A stretch of DNA of 64,000 bases from Chitinophagales bacterium (GCA_020636505.1 JACJXR010000001.1:248001-312000), one strand, 5' to 3'; counted from the first letter of the stretch, positions 37,892-47,141 are shown. Notes: generated by a model not told the origin, from the sequence alone. Made by a program: numbers and translations.

Positions 37892-38362
37892 TTAAGCTGC
37901 ATTGTTCAACATCTTCTTGATAACGGCTATTTGTCCAAGATGGTAATGCGTATGTTCTGTAATACCTACTATGTTTCCGTAATAGTTACCATACTTGGCA
38001 TCCGTGAAATCTTCAAAGAATTTATCATCAGGTAATTGTTCTACCAGATCGGCAAATTCTTTGGCATCAGCAAACACTCTTTCCAAAAACCTATCCCAAT
38101 CATCTTGAGAGTTGATAGGAGGATGATCGAAACTGTATTTATCATGTGCTTCAAGTTCACCTCCATTCAACACCTTTAGCACCTCATGTACAAAATAATG
38201 TACGTGATAAGTAAGTGTTGCTATGGTATTTATGTTGGATACTTTGGTGGTTGCTTGCTGCCAAGTAACGTCTTTCAATAGGTCATTCAAATTGACTGAT
38301 GTCCAGTTGCCACCGAAATGCACATTCCTGAAATGTTTGGCTATTTGTTGATTGAAGTTCAT
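37892..38362 (-). CDS. DinB-like / DUF1572-type protein
   Basis: A 156-residue four-helix-bundle protein. The His at the end of helix 2 (TYHVHYFVHEV) and the C-terminal helix (ITEHTHYHLGQIAVIKKML) match the metal-binding triad of the DinB/YfiT fold, which binds nickel or zinc and in some members transfers thiols such as bacillithiol or mycothiol. It is cytoplasmic, with no signal peptide. It converges on the Asp-box lipoprotein gene, only 8 nt away. The enzymatic role is not readable. Confidence 0.8.
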   Translation of the reverse strand: MNFNQQIAKHFRNVHFGGNWTSVNLNDLLKDVTWQQATTKVSNINTIATLTYHVHYFVHEVLKVLNGGELEAHDKYSFDHPPINSQDDWDRFLERVFADAKEFADLVEQLPDDKFFEDFTDAKYGNYYGNIVGITEHTHYHLGQIAVIKKMLNNAA

Positions 38363-38521
38363 AAGTAGGTTTATATACTAAACTACTAAAATGCCACAAG
38401 ACACTTATTTGCAATGTCCGATACGGATATAAGAAAAACACCATCACTTATATGTACATGAAAAACGAGCGCATACATAGGGTGTACTTTTAAATATGTT
38501 ATCACTCTAAAAATGTATGTT

Positions 38522-39832
38522 ATGAAGCAAATAAGAAGCACTCTTTTAGCCGCCCTAATGATAATGGGCTCTTTGGGTAACGCTTGGGGGCAATGTGCAA
38601 CCCCAACGAACCTTCAAACAAATTACAGCAACAACATCAGCACGTTCTCTTGGAACAGCGTGAATGGTGCCACTGCCTATGTTATCGAAATGAAACAATT
38701 TTGGGCACCGTGGGTATTGGCCGAAGTTATGGACACCATTACGACCAACAGTTATTCACTAACAGGCATAATGCACAGCCTCACCATAGATTGGCGTGTA
38801 AAAACGCTTTGTGGCACAGGTGTGAGCGCATACGACTCTGCAAGCTATACCGTACCATGCCCACAACCTACAGGTCCTAACACAAGCAATGTTACCATGA
38901 CGGGAGCAACACTGAGCTGGACAGCTCCTGCAGGCTATAATACGTTCGTATCCGATTTTGTCGTGGCATACAGACCATATGGCAGCAACACATGGATATC
39001 ATTGGGGCATACAAGCACCAATACAATGAATGTTACAGGGCTGCAAGCAAGCACAACCTACGAATGGTGTGTGAACCAAACATGCCCATACTTCATCAGT
39101 GCACCGTTAATAGCCACATTCACTACAGCAGGTTGTACCAGCGCAGGCAACAACAGTACTGAGTGGATATCACATTTCAAATTGGGAAGTATCAACCGAA
39201 ACAGCGGCGCAGAAAACGGTGGTTACGTTCAAACAAACAACAGTACCAACCTATCTGCAGGCTCTAATAGGAACAGAACCGAAATAGCCGTCGGCAACAA
39301 CGGCTCCTTCAGCAAGAAAGCATTTGAGATATTCATAGACTATAATGATAACGGTGTATACGAATCGAACGAATCGATTTACAGTGGTACCATCAAAAAC
39401 ACCAAAACAATGAAGTTCTCCATAAGTATACCTTCAAACGCACCATCGGGCTCGCACGGTATGCGTGTCATCATGGCTCGTAACGGCACAAACATTTCAG
39501 GATGTATCAGTGGGTTCAATGGAGAAACCGAAGATTATACGGTGAACATAACAGGTGGCAGTAACAAGCCAACCGCTTTACCAACTGTGGTTGAAGAAGC
39601 CGAAGCTTTGGTGCTATATCCCAACCCCGTCGGCGACAAACTGAACATCACAGTACCAACCGGAGTTACTGTACTTACTGTATACGATGTGATGGGTAAG
39701 CAAATACACCAACAATATGTGGCCGACAAACAAGTGCAGATAAACGTATCCGACTGGCCGGCTACTCAATACATATTGCAAGCCATTTACGAGAATGGAC
39801 GTAAAGAGATCAAACGTTTTGCCAAGTTTTAG
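38522..39832 (+). CDS. T9SS protein with fibronectin type III and GEVED domains
   Basis: 436 residues from the ATG at 38522 (signal peptide MKQIRSTLLAALMIMGSLGN). Two FN3 domains follow: the first starts CATPTNLQTNYSNNISTFSW, the second PCPQPTGPNTSNVTMTGATL. Then comes a GEVED-type domain with the Asp-rich stretch FIDYNDNGVYESNE and GETEDYTV, and last a type A T9SS sorting domain (LYPNPVGDKLNITV to KEIKRFAKF). It is a secreted, surface-anchored binding or adhesion protein. GEVED domains are common in secreted peptidases, but no peptidase domain is present. Confidence 0.85.
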   Translation: MKQIRSTLLAALMIMGSLGNAWGQCATPTNLQTNYSNNISTFSWNSVNGATAYVIEMKQFWAPWVLAEVMDTITTNSYSLTGIMHSLTIDWRVKTLCGTGVSAYDSASYTVPCPQPTGPNTSNVTMTGATLSWTAPAGYNTFVSDFVVAYRPYGSNTWISLGHTSTNTMNVTGLQASTTYEWCVNQTCPYFISAPLIATFTTAGCTSAGNNSTEWISHFKLGSINRNSGAENGGYVQTNNSTNLSAGSNRNRTEIAVGNNGSFSKKAFEIFIDYNDNGVYESNESIYSGTIKNTKTMKFSISIPSNAPSGSHGMRVIMARNGTNISGCISGFNGETEDYTVNITGGSNKPTALPTVVEEAEALVLYPNPVGDKLNITVPTGVTVLTVYDVMGKQIHQQYVADKQVQINVSDWPATQYILQAIYENGRKEIKRFAKF

Positions 39833-39846
39833 ACTTAAGTGTAAAA

Positions 39847-39889
39847 AACAAAACAAAGAGCCGCCTCGATCGAGGCGGCTCTTTGTTTT
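39847..39889 (+). terminator. Strong palindromic terminator
   Basis: A near-perfect palindrome: CAAAGAGCCGCCTCGA paired with TCGAGGCGGCTCTTTG, flanked by A and T runs. It ends the FN3/GEVED gene. Confidence 0.88.
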
Positions 39890-39938
39890 ATGCTCATATC
39901 CTGTATTGTATATTAGTGTTGTACTTTAGATACATATA

Positions 39939-40724
39939 GTGAAACAAACACTAAAAATATCCTTAACAGTCATAGTATGCTTTCTGTTGTACTACTTCGG
40001 GTCTAAACAGTTTAGAACCATCATGTACAACATCAACAATGTTGTACATAATTGGATGTACAGCTACCTGATAACATATGTATTGATAGGTATACCCATA
40101 TTTATCGGCACATTGATCGTCAGTAAGCCGACCGGCATATTTCGTCCATTGGGTCTGAGGGGGAACATACTTAAAGCATTGGGATTAAGTCTTTTGTTTA
40201 CCGCACCTATGTTTATTGGTGGTATTGTTATCGGTAAACTACAAACTCCAATGCATGCGATAGACATATACAGACTTCTTGCAAAAACAGTATTTGCAGG
40301 CTTTTTTGAAGAGCTCTACTTCAGAGCATTTTTGTTCGGACTGTTGTTCAAGTATACGCGCATAGGTTTTATTCCTGCCATCTTATTAGGTGCTATCATT
40401 TTTGCTTTAGGACACATCTACCAGAGCAACGATGTATCCGCAAAAGTTGTCATCTTTCTTATCACCTTTATTGGTGCGGGCTATTTTGCATGGTTATATG
40501 CCGAGTGGAAATTTAACCTGTGGGTACCCATATTAATGCACACATTTATGAATGCATCTTGGATGTTGTACGCACTGGCAGATAATGCGATGGGTGGTAT
40601 ATATTCAAACATCTTCAGAGTCGTCACCATAGCATTATCAATAGTGTTTACCATTATATACAAGCGTAGAAACAATAAGAAGTTGGAAGTAAATCGAAAC
40701 ACATTACTTTGGAATACAGCATAA
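39939..40724 (+). CDS. CPBP-family intramembrane glutamic endopeptidase
   Basis: A 261-residue membrane protein starting with GTG, with about eight hydrophobic segments. It carries the CPBP/Abi motifs: EELYFRAFLFG (EExxxR), FALGHIYQ with its His, and the C-terminal HTFMNASW. The family includes CAAX prenyl proteases and bacteriocin-immunity proteins; in bacteria most substrates are unknown. It stands alone between two terminators. Confidence 0.88.
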   Translation: MKQTLKISLTVIVCFLLYYFGSKQFRTIMYNINNVVHNWMYSYLITYVLIGIPIFIGTLIVSKPTGIFRPLGLRGNILKALGLSLLFTAPMFIGGIVIGKLQTPMHAIDIYRLLAKTVFAGFFEELYFRAFLFGLLFKYTRIGFIPAILLGAIIFALGHIYQSNDVSAKVVIFLITFIGAGYFAWLYAEWKFNLWVPILMHTFMNASWMLYALADNAMGGIYSNIFRVVTIALSIVFTIIYKRRNNKKLEVNRNTLLWNTA

Positions 40725-40750
40725 AAAAGCCCCGACATCGGGGCTTTTTT
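40723..40750. terminator. Bidirectional terminator
   Basis: AAAAAAGCCCCGA paired with TCGGGGCTTTTTT. It overlaps the stop codon of the CPBP gene and also serves the convergent lipoprotein gene ending at 40773. Confidence 0.88.
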
Positions 40751-40772
40751 ATGCTGTAAATTTTATTCTGTA

Positions 40773-41615
40773 TTAGTTCTCGAAATCGAATGAGTTACCA
40801 TTCAACTGAAAGCCATCAAGGTTTTCAGTATATCCACTTGCATAAGGAGAACCTACACGGATACCCAGCCATGGATCGCTAACCCTAACCCTGATACCGG
40901 GATATGTGGTCAATAGATCGCTCCATGTCATGGAGGTAACCGATGTACCCGGGAATGTACCACCTGACCAACGCCAAATTGCGCTACCGCCGTCTATACA
41001 ATCCCACTCTTGCCAAGTGTTTTGTACAACATCACCACCCGGAGGAGTGAATATCAAACGCTTTTGCCAAGTATCGCTACCATCAAAATCTACGTTGAAG
41101 TTCAAATACCCGGTACGGTTGGCTGCACCACCGTTACCGGCAGAAGGGTTGTAAGTACTGAACGCCAATACAGAAATGTCTGCCAATGGCATACCTGCAA
41201 ACTGATATGTTGCAAGGCATCTTCTTTGGCTGCCTGACACACTGATCTGTACACTGCCTGAACCATACGGAGGTGTACCCGGACCTGAAACAAAACTTCC
41301 CAGAGAGTTGTCTATTTGGTCTGTCTCGTCGTTGTAGAAGAACCACTTGGACGGATTAGCGATCACATCGCTGAAGCTAGTAGCCATATCGCCTGCTTGA
41401 ACAACCATTTGGTCGCCATGAGCGATGTGCGCGCTCAATGCACTTGCATTTACTTGAATGACATTGCCTTTGTGATTGACCTTTACTTTGTTTCCGCTAT
41501 TGGAGCTTTTTTCCATTGCGGATGATGATGCAGGTGCAACATTTGCATCATTCGATGTCTTGTTACAGCTTACAATTACTGTTGCCGCCAACAAGACGGT
41601 GAGGATTTTTTTCAT
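40773..41615 (-). CDS. Lipoprotein of unknown function
   Basis: A 280-residue lipoprotein with lipobox VIVSC (Cys 17), then a Ser/Asn-rich linker (to about 45). The mature part is a beta-rich domain of the jelly-roll kind (GSVQISVSGSQRRCLATYQF, YLNFNVDFDGSDTWQKRLIF), similar to carbohydrate-binding or concanavalin-like sandwiches. No family was recognised. It probably lies on the outer membrane. The next gene on the same strand is a second lipoprotein, 112 bp away. Confidence 0.7.
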   Translation of the reverse strand: MKKILTVLLAATVIVSCNKTSNDANVAPASSSAMEKSSNSGNKVKVNHKGNVIQVNASALSAHIAHGDQMVVQAGDMATSFSDVIANPSKWFFYNDETDQIDNSLGSFVSGPGTPPYGSGSVQISVSGSQRRCLATYQFAGMPLADISVLAFSTYNPSAGNGGAANRTGYLNFNVDFDGSDTWQKRLIFTPPGGDVVQNTWQEWDCIDGGSAIWRWSGGTFPGTSVTSMTWSDLLTTYPGIRVRVSDPWLGIRVGSPYASGYTENLDGFQLNGNSFDFEN

Positions 41616-41727
41616 AACGTGTGATTTTAGTTAAACTAGAGTCTTTAAAACTAACTATCAACACTTATAAAAGAGAAAAATCCATGTTATTTTTTCTTAA
41701 TATCCCGTTAACGATCCTGTAAGGTAA

Positions 41728-42222
41728 TTACTTGATATTCTTATACGTGGAAATATACGTGACAATAAGCCCTGAATTATTGATTTTCACCATAGATAGT
41801 TTCATTATGCTACTATTGATTTCAAGGTCTAATGTATCAGGGTTATTATCGTATATGGCAATTCGTGTATCATTATCCATCAACTTCCATGTAAAAGTGC
41901 TGCTTTGCGGATTTCCTGAACATTTGTTTGTATTCTCGTTTTTGGTAACCGTACCTCCGGAGAAAAACTCCACATAATCATCTTTTTCACAGTCCTTCAA
42001 GTCAACATACAAATCAGCTGAGGTATCTTTGCCATTAATTTTAGTAAAAGCACTGTCTGCTTTTAACTGCCATTTTCCTGCCACCAACTTAGCCTCTGTT
42101 GCGGATGCAGGAGTTGGTGTTGGAGTGTTATTATCGTTCTTGTCTTCGTCGCCACTTTTATTGCAGGCTACAAAAAGAATCAAGCTGCATACTATCGCCA
42201 ATAAGGTTGAGGTGGATTTCAT
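41728..42222 (-). CDS. Lipocalin-like lipoprotein
   Basis: A 164-residue lipoprotein (lipobox LFVAC, Cys 20), with a Thr-Pro linker and a beta-barrel domain starting KLVAGKWQLKADSA and ending SGLIVTYIS, the pattern of Bacteroidota lipocalin-like domains. The ligand is unknown. Confidence 0.75.
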   Translation of the reverse strand: MKSTSTLLAIVCSLILFVACNKSGDEDKNDNNTPTPTPASATEAKLVAGKWQLKADSAFTKINGKDTSADLYVDLKDCEKDDYVEFFSGGTVTKNENTNKCSGNPQSSTFTWKLMDNDTRIAIYDNNPDTLDLEINSSIMKLSMVKINNSGLIVTYISTYKNIK

Positions 42223-42387
42223 AACAAACGTTTGCTTTAGTGCTTACACTACAAGATAATAATAATTGATAATGTATTCATATATAGGAGGCAGCGTCAT
42301 AGCTAAAAACAAAAAGCGCTCAGGTGAGTACAATAAATCATTTTGTTAATATTTATCTTTATAGAATACAAGTATGTATAAACAGAT

Positions 42388-42741
42388 ATGCATCCATTCA
42401 ACCAAGATTTTTGTAGTCATTTAGAATATAGGCTATCAGCAAGCTTCAAATACTCAACTGATGATAGGGTTAAAGTTTTTGGGTGTGACGGGATTAATCA
42501 CGAACCATATCCTATTGAACAATTAAGCATTAGAAGCATTACAAATACTAAAAAGATATCGACTAAATCTTGGATAGGGAAAGACGGGCAAGACATTTAT
42601 GAAATGACCATATACTTTTCAGAACATACTATTGATTGCTTAAATGAAGGAAAACTAATAAATACTATCCCTGAAGAATCAGATACAAATTGGTGGGATA
42701 TAGATATTGACCAACAAACAATTGACATTTATTTGAAATAG
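42388..42741 (+). CDS. Small hypothetical protein, AT-rich gene
   Basis: A 117-residue acidic protein without signal peptide or membrane segment, beginning MHPFNQDFCSHLEYRLSASF and ending in IDIDQQTIDIYLK. I do not recognise it. The gene is clearly richer in AT than its neighbours and lies directly next to tRNA-Asp, a common place for acquired DNA. Its size and acidity would fit an immunity protein, but no toxin gene is near and this is a guess. Confidence 0.55.
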   Translation: MHPFNQDFCSHLEYRLSASFKYSTDDRVKVFGCDGINHEPYPIEQLSIRSITNTKKISTKSWIGKDGQDIYEMTIYFSEHTIDCLNEGKLINTIPEESDTNWWDIDIDQQTIDIYLK

Positions 42742-42751
42742 TCTGTAAAAC

Positions 42752-42780
42752 AAAAAAAGCCCTCAGATTCCTGAGAGCTT
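42752..42780 (-). terminator. Rho-independent terminator of tRNA-Asp
   Basis: On the minus strand a 9-bp stem (AGCTCTCAG paired with CTGAGGGCT, one G-T pair) with a 4-nt loop is followed by seven T. It begins a few bases after the tRNA 3' end. Confidence 0.8.
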
Positions 42781-42784
42781 CTTG

Positions 42785-42858
42785 CGGACCGGACGGGACT
42801 CGAACCCGCGACCTCCGCCGTGACAGGGCGGCATTCTAACCAACTGAACTACCGGTCC
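42785..42858 (-). tRNA. tRNA-Asp (anticodon GTC)
   Basis: 74 nt. Acceptor GGACCGG/CCGGTCC with discriminator G, D arm GTTC/GAAT, anticodon stem CCGCC/GGCGG with loop CTGTCAC (anticodon GTC), T arm GCGGG/CCCGT with loop TTCGAGT. All pairs are normal or G-T. CCA is not encoded. Confidence 0.97.
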
Positions 42859-42877
42859 GTAGTGTTTGTTGGGGCTG

Positions 42878-42885
42878 CAAAGATA
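42878..42885 (-). promoter_or_regulatory. -7 promoter box of tRNA-Asp
   Basis: TATCTTTG on the minus strand fits TAnnTTTG. A TTTG at 42907-42910 lies 21 bp upstream and fits the -33 element. It is divergent from the accA promoter. Confidence 0.65.
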
Positions 42886-42936
42886 AATGCAAATTCCTGA
42901 ATTCTGCAAATCTTCTTTTAAAATAATTCAAAGCGT

Positions 42937-42944
42937 TACATTTG
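42937..42944 (+). promoter_or_regulatory. -7 promoter box of accA
   Basis: TACATTTG fits TAnnTTTG and lies 18 nt before the accA start codon. The -33 element is poor (T-rich, no TTG). Confidence 0.55.
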
Positions 42945-42962
42945 TAACCCCAAATATATTTT

Positions 42963-43916
42963 ATGCAGTTTCTGGATTTTGAACAACCGCTCGAAGAGCT
43001 GTACGCACAGGTGAACAAACTGAAGGATATGTCGGCCAAAAACGGCATAGACGTAAGTAAGACATTGAAGGAGTTGGAGAGCTCCATAGAAGAGCAACGC
43101 AATAAGATATATAAGGACCTTACTCCTTGGCAGCGTGTACAATTGAGTCGCCACCCTGACAGGCCATATATGCACTATTATGTAGAGCAATTGTTCACCA
43201 ACTTTCGTGAGCTGTATGGCGACCGTCAAGTAAAGGACGATAAAGCTATGGTAGGCGGTATGGCAGAGCTGGACGGCATGCCTGTAATGGTGATCGGTCA
43301 ACAAAAAGGGGTGAATACCAAGATGCGTCAGTTGCGCAACTTCGGTATGGCCAATCCGGAAGGCTATCGCAAGGCACTACGCTTGATGAAGATGGCTGAA
43401 AAATTCAATCGTCCTGTAATAACGTTCATAGATACACCGGGTGCATATCCGGGACTGGAGGCAGAAGAGCGCGGACAAGGCGAGGCAATTGCCCGCAATC
43501 TATACGAAATGTTCGGCCTGAAAGTGCCTGTGATATGTGTGGTGATAGGCGAAGGTGCATCAGGTGGTGCATTGGGTATAGGCATTGGCGACAAAGTGGC
43601 CATGTTGGAGAACACTTGGTATACGGTAATCTCCCCTGAAAACTGCTCAACCATTTTATGGCGCAGTTGGGATTACAAAGTACAGGCTGCCGAGCAGCTG
43701 AAGCTGACATCGGAAGACATGAAAGGCTTCAAGTTGGTGGACGATGTACTGAAAGAGCCTAACGGTGGTGCACATGCCAAGCCCGAAGAGATGGCGGCGA
43801 CTTTAAAACAATACTTGCTGGACAGCCTCAAAGAGCTGAACGGTGTGGATGCAGACGAGCGCATCAACAAACGTATTGAGAAGTTCTCAGCAATGGGCTT
43901 CTATCAGGAGGCGTAA
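42963..43916 (+). CDS. accA: Acetyl-CoA carboxylase carboxyltransferase subunit alpha
   Basis: With AccD it moves the carboxyl group from biotin-AccB to acetyl-CoA, making malonyl-CoA for fatty-acid synthesis in the cytoplasm. 317 residues, normal for the family. The N-terminal helical region (LDFEQPLEELYAQVNKL) is followed by the crotonase-type core: LYGDRQVKDDKAMVGGMA, TKMRQLRNFGMANPEGYRKA, FIDTPGAYPGLEAEERGQ and VIGEGASGGALGIGIGDKV. accD and accBC are not adjacent. A 33-nt gap to dapA suggests co-transcription. Confidence 0.96.
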   Translation: MQFLDFEQPLEELYAQVNKLKDMSAKNGIDVSKTLKELESSIEEQRNKIYKDLTPWQRVQLSRHPDRPYMHYYVEQLFTNFRELYGDRQVKDDKAMVGGMAELDGMPVMVIGQQKGVNTKMRQLRNFGMANPEGYRKALRLMKMAEKFNRPVITFIDTPGAYPGLEAEERGQGEAIARNLYEMFGLKVPVICVVIGEGASGGALGIGIGDKVAMLENTWYTVISPENCSTILWRSWDYKVQAAEQLKLTSEDMKGFKLVDDVLKEPNGGAHAKPEEMAATLKQYLLDSLKELNGVDADERINKRIEKFSAMGFYQEA

Positions 43917-43949
43917 TCCTTTTACAATCATTTTTCAATCATAAATATT

Positions 43950-44819
43950 ATGTCACACAAATTCAGAGGGACAGGTGTTGCACTGGTGACGCCATTTACA
44001 GCAGACGGACAGGTGGATTTTGATGCACTGAAACGTGTCGTAAACCATACAATAGAAGGTGGAGTGAACTTCTTGGTAGCCTTGGGTACCACTGCGGAAA
44101 CTCCTACCCTGAGCAAAGATGAGAAAGCACAAGTATTGGCAACCATCATTGAGGCCAACAACGGTCGAGTACCTGTTGTATGTGGTGTGGGTGGTAATAA
44201 TACAGCAGAAGTGGTTCGTCAACTGAAAGAGAACAATCTTGAAGGTGTGGACGGTATACTAACCGTAGTACCTTATTATAACAAGCCTACGCAAGAAGGC
44301 ATGTACCAACACTTCAAAGCGATAGCAGAAACTACAGACAAGGATATAATACTATATAATGTACCGGGACGTACGGTAGCCAATATGTTACCTACAACAA
44401 CATTGCGTTTGGCCAATGAGTTCAAACATATCGTGGCTGTGAAGGAAGCAAGCGGCAATATGGCTCAGTGCATGGAAATCATCAACGGCGCTCCTGAGCA
44501 TTTTGCAGTATTGAGTGGTGACGACGATTTGGTAATGCCACAAATAGCTTGTGGTATGCAAGGCGTTATCTCCGTAGCAGCCAACTGTTTTACCAAAGAC
44601 TTCACGGACATGGTGAACAGTGCGCTTGAGGGTGATTTCGCAACGTCACGCAGCCTACACTATAAATTATTGGTCGGTATACGTCTGTTATTTGCAGAGG
44701 GCAACCCTGCAGGTGTGAAGTGTGTATTGGAGCAAATGGAACTATGTGGATGCGGTGTACGCTTACCATTGGTAAAAGCTTCAAAAGAACTGCATAACAA
44801 CATTAAAAACTATTTGTAG
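43950..44819 (+). CDS. dapA: 4-hydroxy-tetrahydrodipicolinate synthase
   Basis: Condenses pyruvate with aspartate semialdehyde, the first step of the lysine/diaminopimelate branch. 289 residues in a TIM barrel. Visible are the substrate loop GTTAETPTLSKDE, the catalytic Tyr136 in LYNVPGRT, the Schiff-base Lys165 in VKEASGN, and GDDDLVMPQIACGM. It follows accA by 33 nt. Related aldolases (NanA, KdgD) are less likely because both GTTAE and the Tyr/Lys contexts fit DapA. Confidence 0.94.
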   Translation: MSHKFRGTGVALVTPFTADGQVDFDALKRVVNHTIEGGVNFLVALGTTAETPTLSKDEKAQVLATIIEANNGRVPVVCGVGGNNTAEVVRQLKENNLEGVDGILTVVPYYNKPTQEGMYQHFKAIAETTDKDIILYNVPGRTVANMLPTTTLRLANEFKHIVAVKEASGNMAQCMEIINGAPEHFAVLSGDDDLVMPQIACGMQGVISVAANCFTKDFTDMVNSALEGDFATSRSLHYKLLVGIRLLFAEGNPAGVKCVLEQMELCGCGVRLPLVKASKELHNNIKNYL

Positions 44820-44879
44820 GCCAAACAATTATGCCTACTTGGTTGTTTCACATTAACTTACAGTGAAACATATAATGAC

Positions 44880-44910
44880 TTGTCGCAATAGGTAGGATTA
44901 CGTACCTTTG
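44880..44910 (+). promoter_or_regulatory. Promoter of ahcY
   Basis: A -33 TTG at 44880-44882 and a -7 TACCTTTG at 44903-44910 with a 20-bp spacer, the standard Bacteroidota arrangement. Transcription would start near 44917, giving a leader of about 30 nt, too short for a SAH riboswitch. Confidence 0.75.
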
Positions 44911-44946
44911 CAGCGCTTAAAAATTAAAATTCGTAAAAATAATAGT

Positions 44947-46275
44947 ATGAGTACAATGACTCGCTCAGAGATCGATTTCCAAATGCCTCACAAGGTGAAA
45001 GACATCAGCCTTGCTGAATGGGGACGTAAAGAAATAAAATTGGCTGAGGCTGAAATGCCGGGTTTGATGGCCATCCGTGAAGAGTATCGCAACGAGCAAC
45101 CTTTGAAAGGTGCACGTATAGCCGGTTGTCTGCACATGACCATACAAACTGCAGTATTGATAGAAACACTTGTAGAGTTGGGTGCAGAGGTTCGTTGGAG
45201 CTCTTGTAACATATTCTCTACTCAAGATCAGGCTGCCGCTGCAATAGCTGCTGCAGGTATCGGTGTTTTTGCGTGGAAAGGACAGACTCAAGCAGAGGCT
45301 GACTGGTGTATCGAGCAAACATTGTTCTTCGGTAGCGAAGACCGTCCGTTGAACATGATATTGGATGATGGTGGTGACCTTACCAATATGGTATTGGACA
45401 ACTACACTGAGTTGGTTGCAGGCATCAAAGGTTTGAGCGAAGAAACTACTACAGGTGTTCACCGTTTGTACGACAGGATGAAGGCGGGTACTTTGCCAAT
45501 GCCGGCTATCAACGTGAATGATTCCGTTACAAAATCAAAATTCGATAACAAATACGGTTGTCAAGAGTCTTTGGTGGATGCTATCCGTCGTGCCACAGAC
45601 GTAATGATGGCAGGTAAGGTTGCTGTTGTAGGTGGTTATGGTGATGTGGGTAAAGGTTCTGCACAGTCTCTGCGTGGTGCAGGTGCTCGTGTTATTGTAA
45701 CCGAGATCGACCCGATATGTGCTTTGCAGGCAGCAATGGACGGCTTTGAAGTGAAGAAGATGATAGATGCGGTTAAAGAGGCCGATATCGTTGTAACTGC
45801 TTCAGGTTGTTGCGACCTTATCACAGAAGAGCACTTCCGTGCAATGGGCGACAAGACCATCGTTTGTAACATCGGCCACTTCGATAACGAGATCGATATG
45901 GCATGGATAAACAGCAACTACGGTAACACAAAAGATACCATCAAGCCACAGGTTGATATTTACAACATAGAAGGTAACGACATCATCATCCTTGCAGAAG
46001 GACGTTTGGTGAACCTTGGTTGTGCCACAGGCCACCCAAGCTTTGTGATGAGTAACTCATTCACCAACCAAACTTTGGCACAGATAGAACTTTGGAACCA
46101 TACAGACAGGTACGAGAACAAAGTATATGTTCTGCCTAAGCACTTGGATGAGAAGGTTGCTCGTTTGCACCTTGGCAAAATAAATGTTGAGCTTGACGTA
46201 CTTACAGATGCACAGGCCAAATACCTGAGCATTGACAAAGACGGTCCGTACAAGGCTGAACATTATCGCTACTAA
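44947..46275 (+). CDS. ahcY: Adenosylhomocysteinase
   Basis: Hydrolyses S-adenosylhomocysteine to adenosine and homocysteine with NAD, clearing the inhibitor made by methyltransferases. The start at 44947 gives MSTMTRSEIDFQMPHKVKDI and 442 residues, normal for the bacterial enzyme; the longer frame upstream includes the promoter. Motifs: LHMTIQTAVLIETLVELGAE, SSCNIFSTQDQAAAAIA, the NAD-binding VVGGYGDVGKGSAQSLRGAG, and the C-terminal KYLSIDKDGPYKAEHYRY with the conserved Lys and Tyr. Homocysteine made here feeds the MetH pathway at 50019. Confidence 0.97.
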   Translation: MSTMTRSEIDFQMPHKVKDISLAEWGRKEIKLAEAEMPGLMAIREEYRNEQPLKGARIAGCLHMTIQTAVLIETLVELGAEVRWSSCNIFSTQDQAAAAIAAAGIGVFAWKGQTQAEADWCIEQTLFFGSEDRPLNMILDDGGDLTNMVLDNYTELVAGIKGLSEETTTGVHRLYDRMKAGTLPMPAINVNDSVTKSKFDNKYGCQESLVDAIRRATDVMMAGKVAVVGGYGDVGKGSAQSLRGAGARVIVTEIDPICALQAAMDGFEVKKMIDAVKEADIVVTASGCCDLITEEHFRAMGDKTIVCNIGHFDNEIDMAWINSNYGNTKDTIKPQVDIYNIEGNDIIILAEGRLVNLGCATGHPSFVMSNSFTNQTLAQIELWNHTDRYENKVYVLPKHLDEKVARLHLGKINVELDVLTDAQAKYLSIDKDGPYKAEHYRY

Positions 46276-46298
46276 TCAGCTATATAGCTTAACGATAC

Positions 46299-46327
46299 AA
46301 AGCCTCTCCAAAATGGAGGGGCTTTTT
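46299..46327 (+). terminator. Rho-independent terminator of ahcY
   Basis: AAGCCTCTCCA paired with TGGAGGGGCTT (one G-T pair), then T residues. Confidence 0.85.
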
Positions 46328-46402
46328 TATTGCCTTTTAACCCTCTGTATTTGTATCAATGTAACATTACGCATACATTTATATAACCCAAAACCATTAC
46401 AT

Positions 46403-47116
46403 ATGAACAAGATAACTCTTATTACATCAGCGGTACTGTTGACTACCAATGTACAAGCTCAAACAGCAGACGGTACCCCCGACCAATTCAAACTTAACGG
46501 AAACGTCAAAGAAGTAAGCATTTTATCAGGTGTAAACGCGGTATACTCACACCTACAAATCGACCCGAACAAAAAAGAAATGTCATTAAACGCATATAAT
46601 AATGACGGACAGGTTGTAATAAGCCAAAATGTGAAAATGAACGAAACAGGTGAAGTGATACAGTCAGAAAAATATATGGCAGCCGCAGACCAAAATACTG
46701 TACATACATATGAGTTTGAAAACAATCGTAAAAAAGCAGAGAAATTAAACATCAACGGCGAATCATGGGTAAGTAAAAAGTACACGTATTACGATAACGG
46801 ACGTTTACAACAAACTATATCTTTTGACAAGAATGGAGTTGTTACCGAAGTAGCCACGTATGTATACACATTCAACAAAAACGAAAAAACCATAACAATC
46901 ACAGATGGTGATGGTAACCTTCAGTCAACCCTAATATTCAGGTACGACAATCACGATAACCCCATTTCGAGAAAAGTAGTATCACATGCATGGGGACATG
47001 AAAAGAATTTCACCTATTCATATGAATATGATAAACACGGAAACTACACAAAGTGTACCATGTTTCTTTCAGGTGAAAAGCAGTGGACACAAGACCGTGA
47101 CATAACATACATGTAA
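46403..47116 (+). CDS. Exported protein of unknown function with YD-like repeats
   Basis: 237 residues from the ATG at 46403; the open frame upstream overlaps ahcY and a terminator and is rejected. Signal peptide MNKITLITSAVLLTTNVQAQ. The body is a series of beta-hairpins with motifs such as KYTYYDNGRLQQTISFDKNG and YSYEYDKHGNYTKCTMF, which resemble single Rhs/YD strands but are fewer and looser. It may act as a small exported relative of wall-associated proteins. No function is assigned. Confidence 0.68.
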   Translation: MNKITLITSAVLLTTNVQAQTADGTPDQFKLNGNVKEVSILSGVNAVYSHLQIDPNKKEMSLNAYNNDGQVVISQNVKMNETGEVIQSEKYMAAADQNTVHTYEFENNRKKAEKLNINGESWVSKKYTYYDNGRLQQTISFDKNGVVTEVATYVYTFNKNEKTITITDGDGNLQSTLIFRYDNHDNPISRKVVSHAWGHEKNFTYSYEYDKHGNYTKCTMFLSGEKQWTQDRDITYM

Positions 47117-47141
47117 TCAGGCAATTTACTTCTAACGATAC

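Noticed and set aside
44820..44946. SAH riboswitch before ahcY, and cobalamin riboswitch before metH (52704-52766)
   Set aside because: The predicted ahcY leader is about 30 nt and the ligA-metH gap is 63 nt, both too short, and no matching stems are seen.
46232..46402. Extended N-terminus of the gene at 46403
   Set aside because: It would overlap the end of ahcY and run through the ahcY terminator; the ATG at 46403 gives a proper signal peptide.
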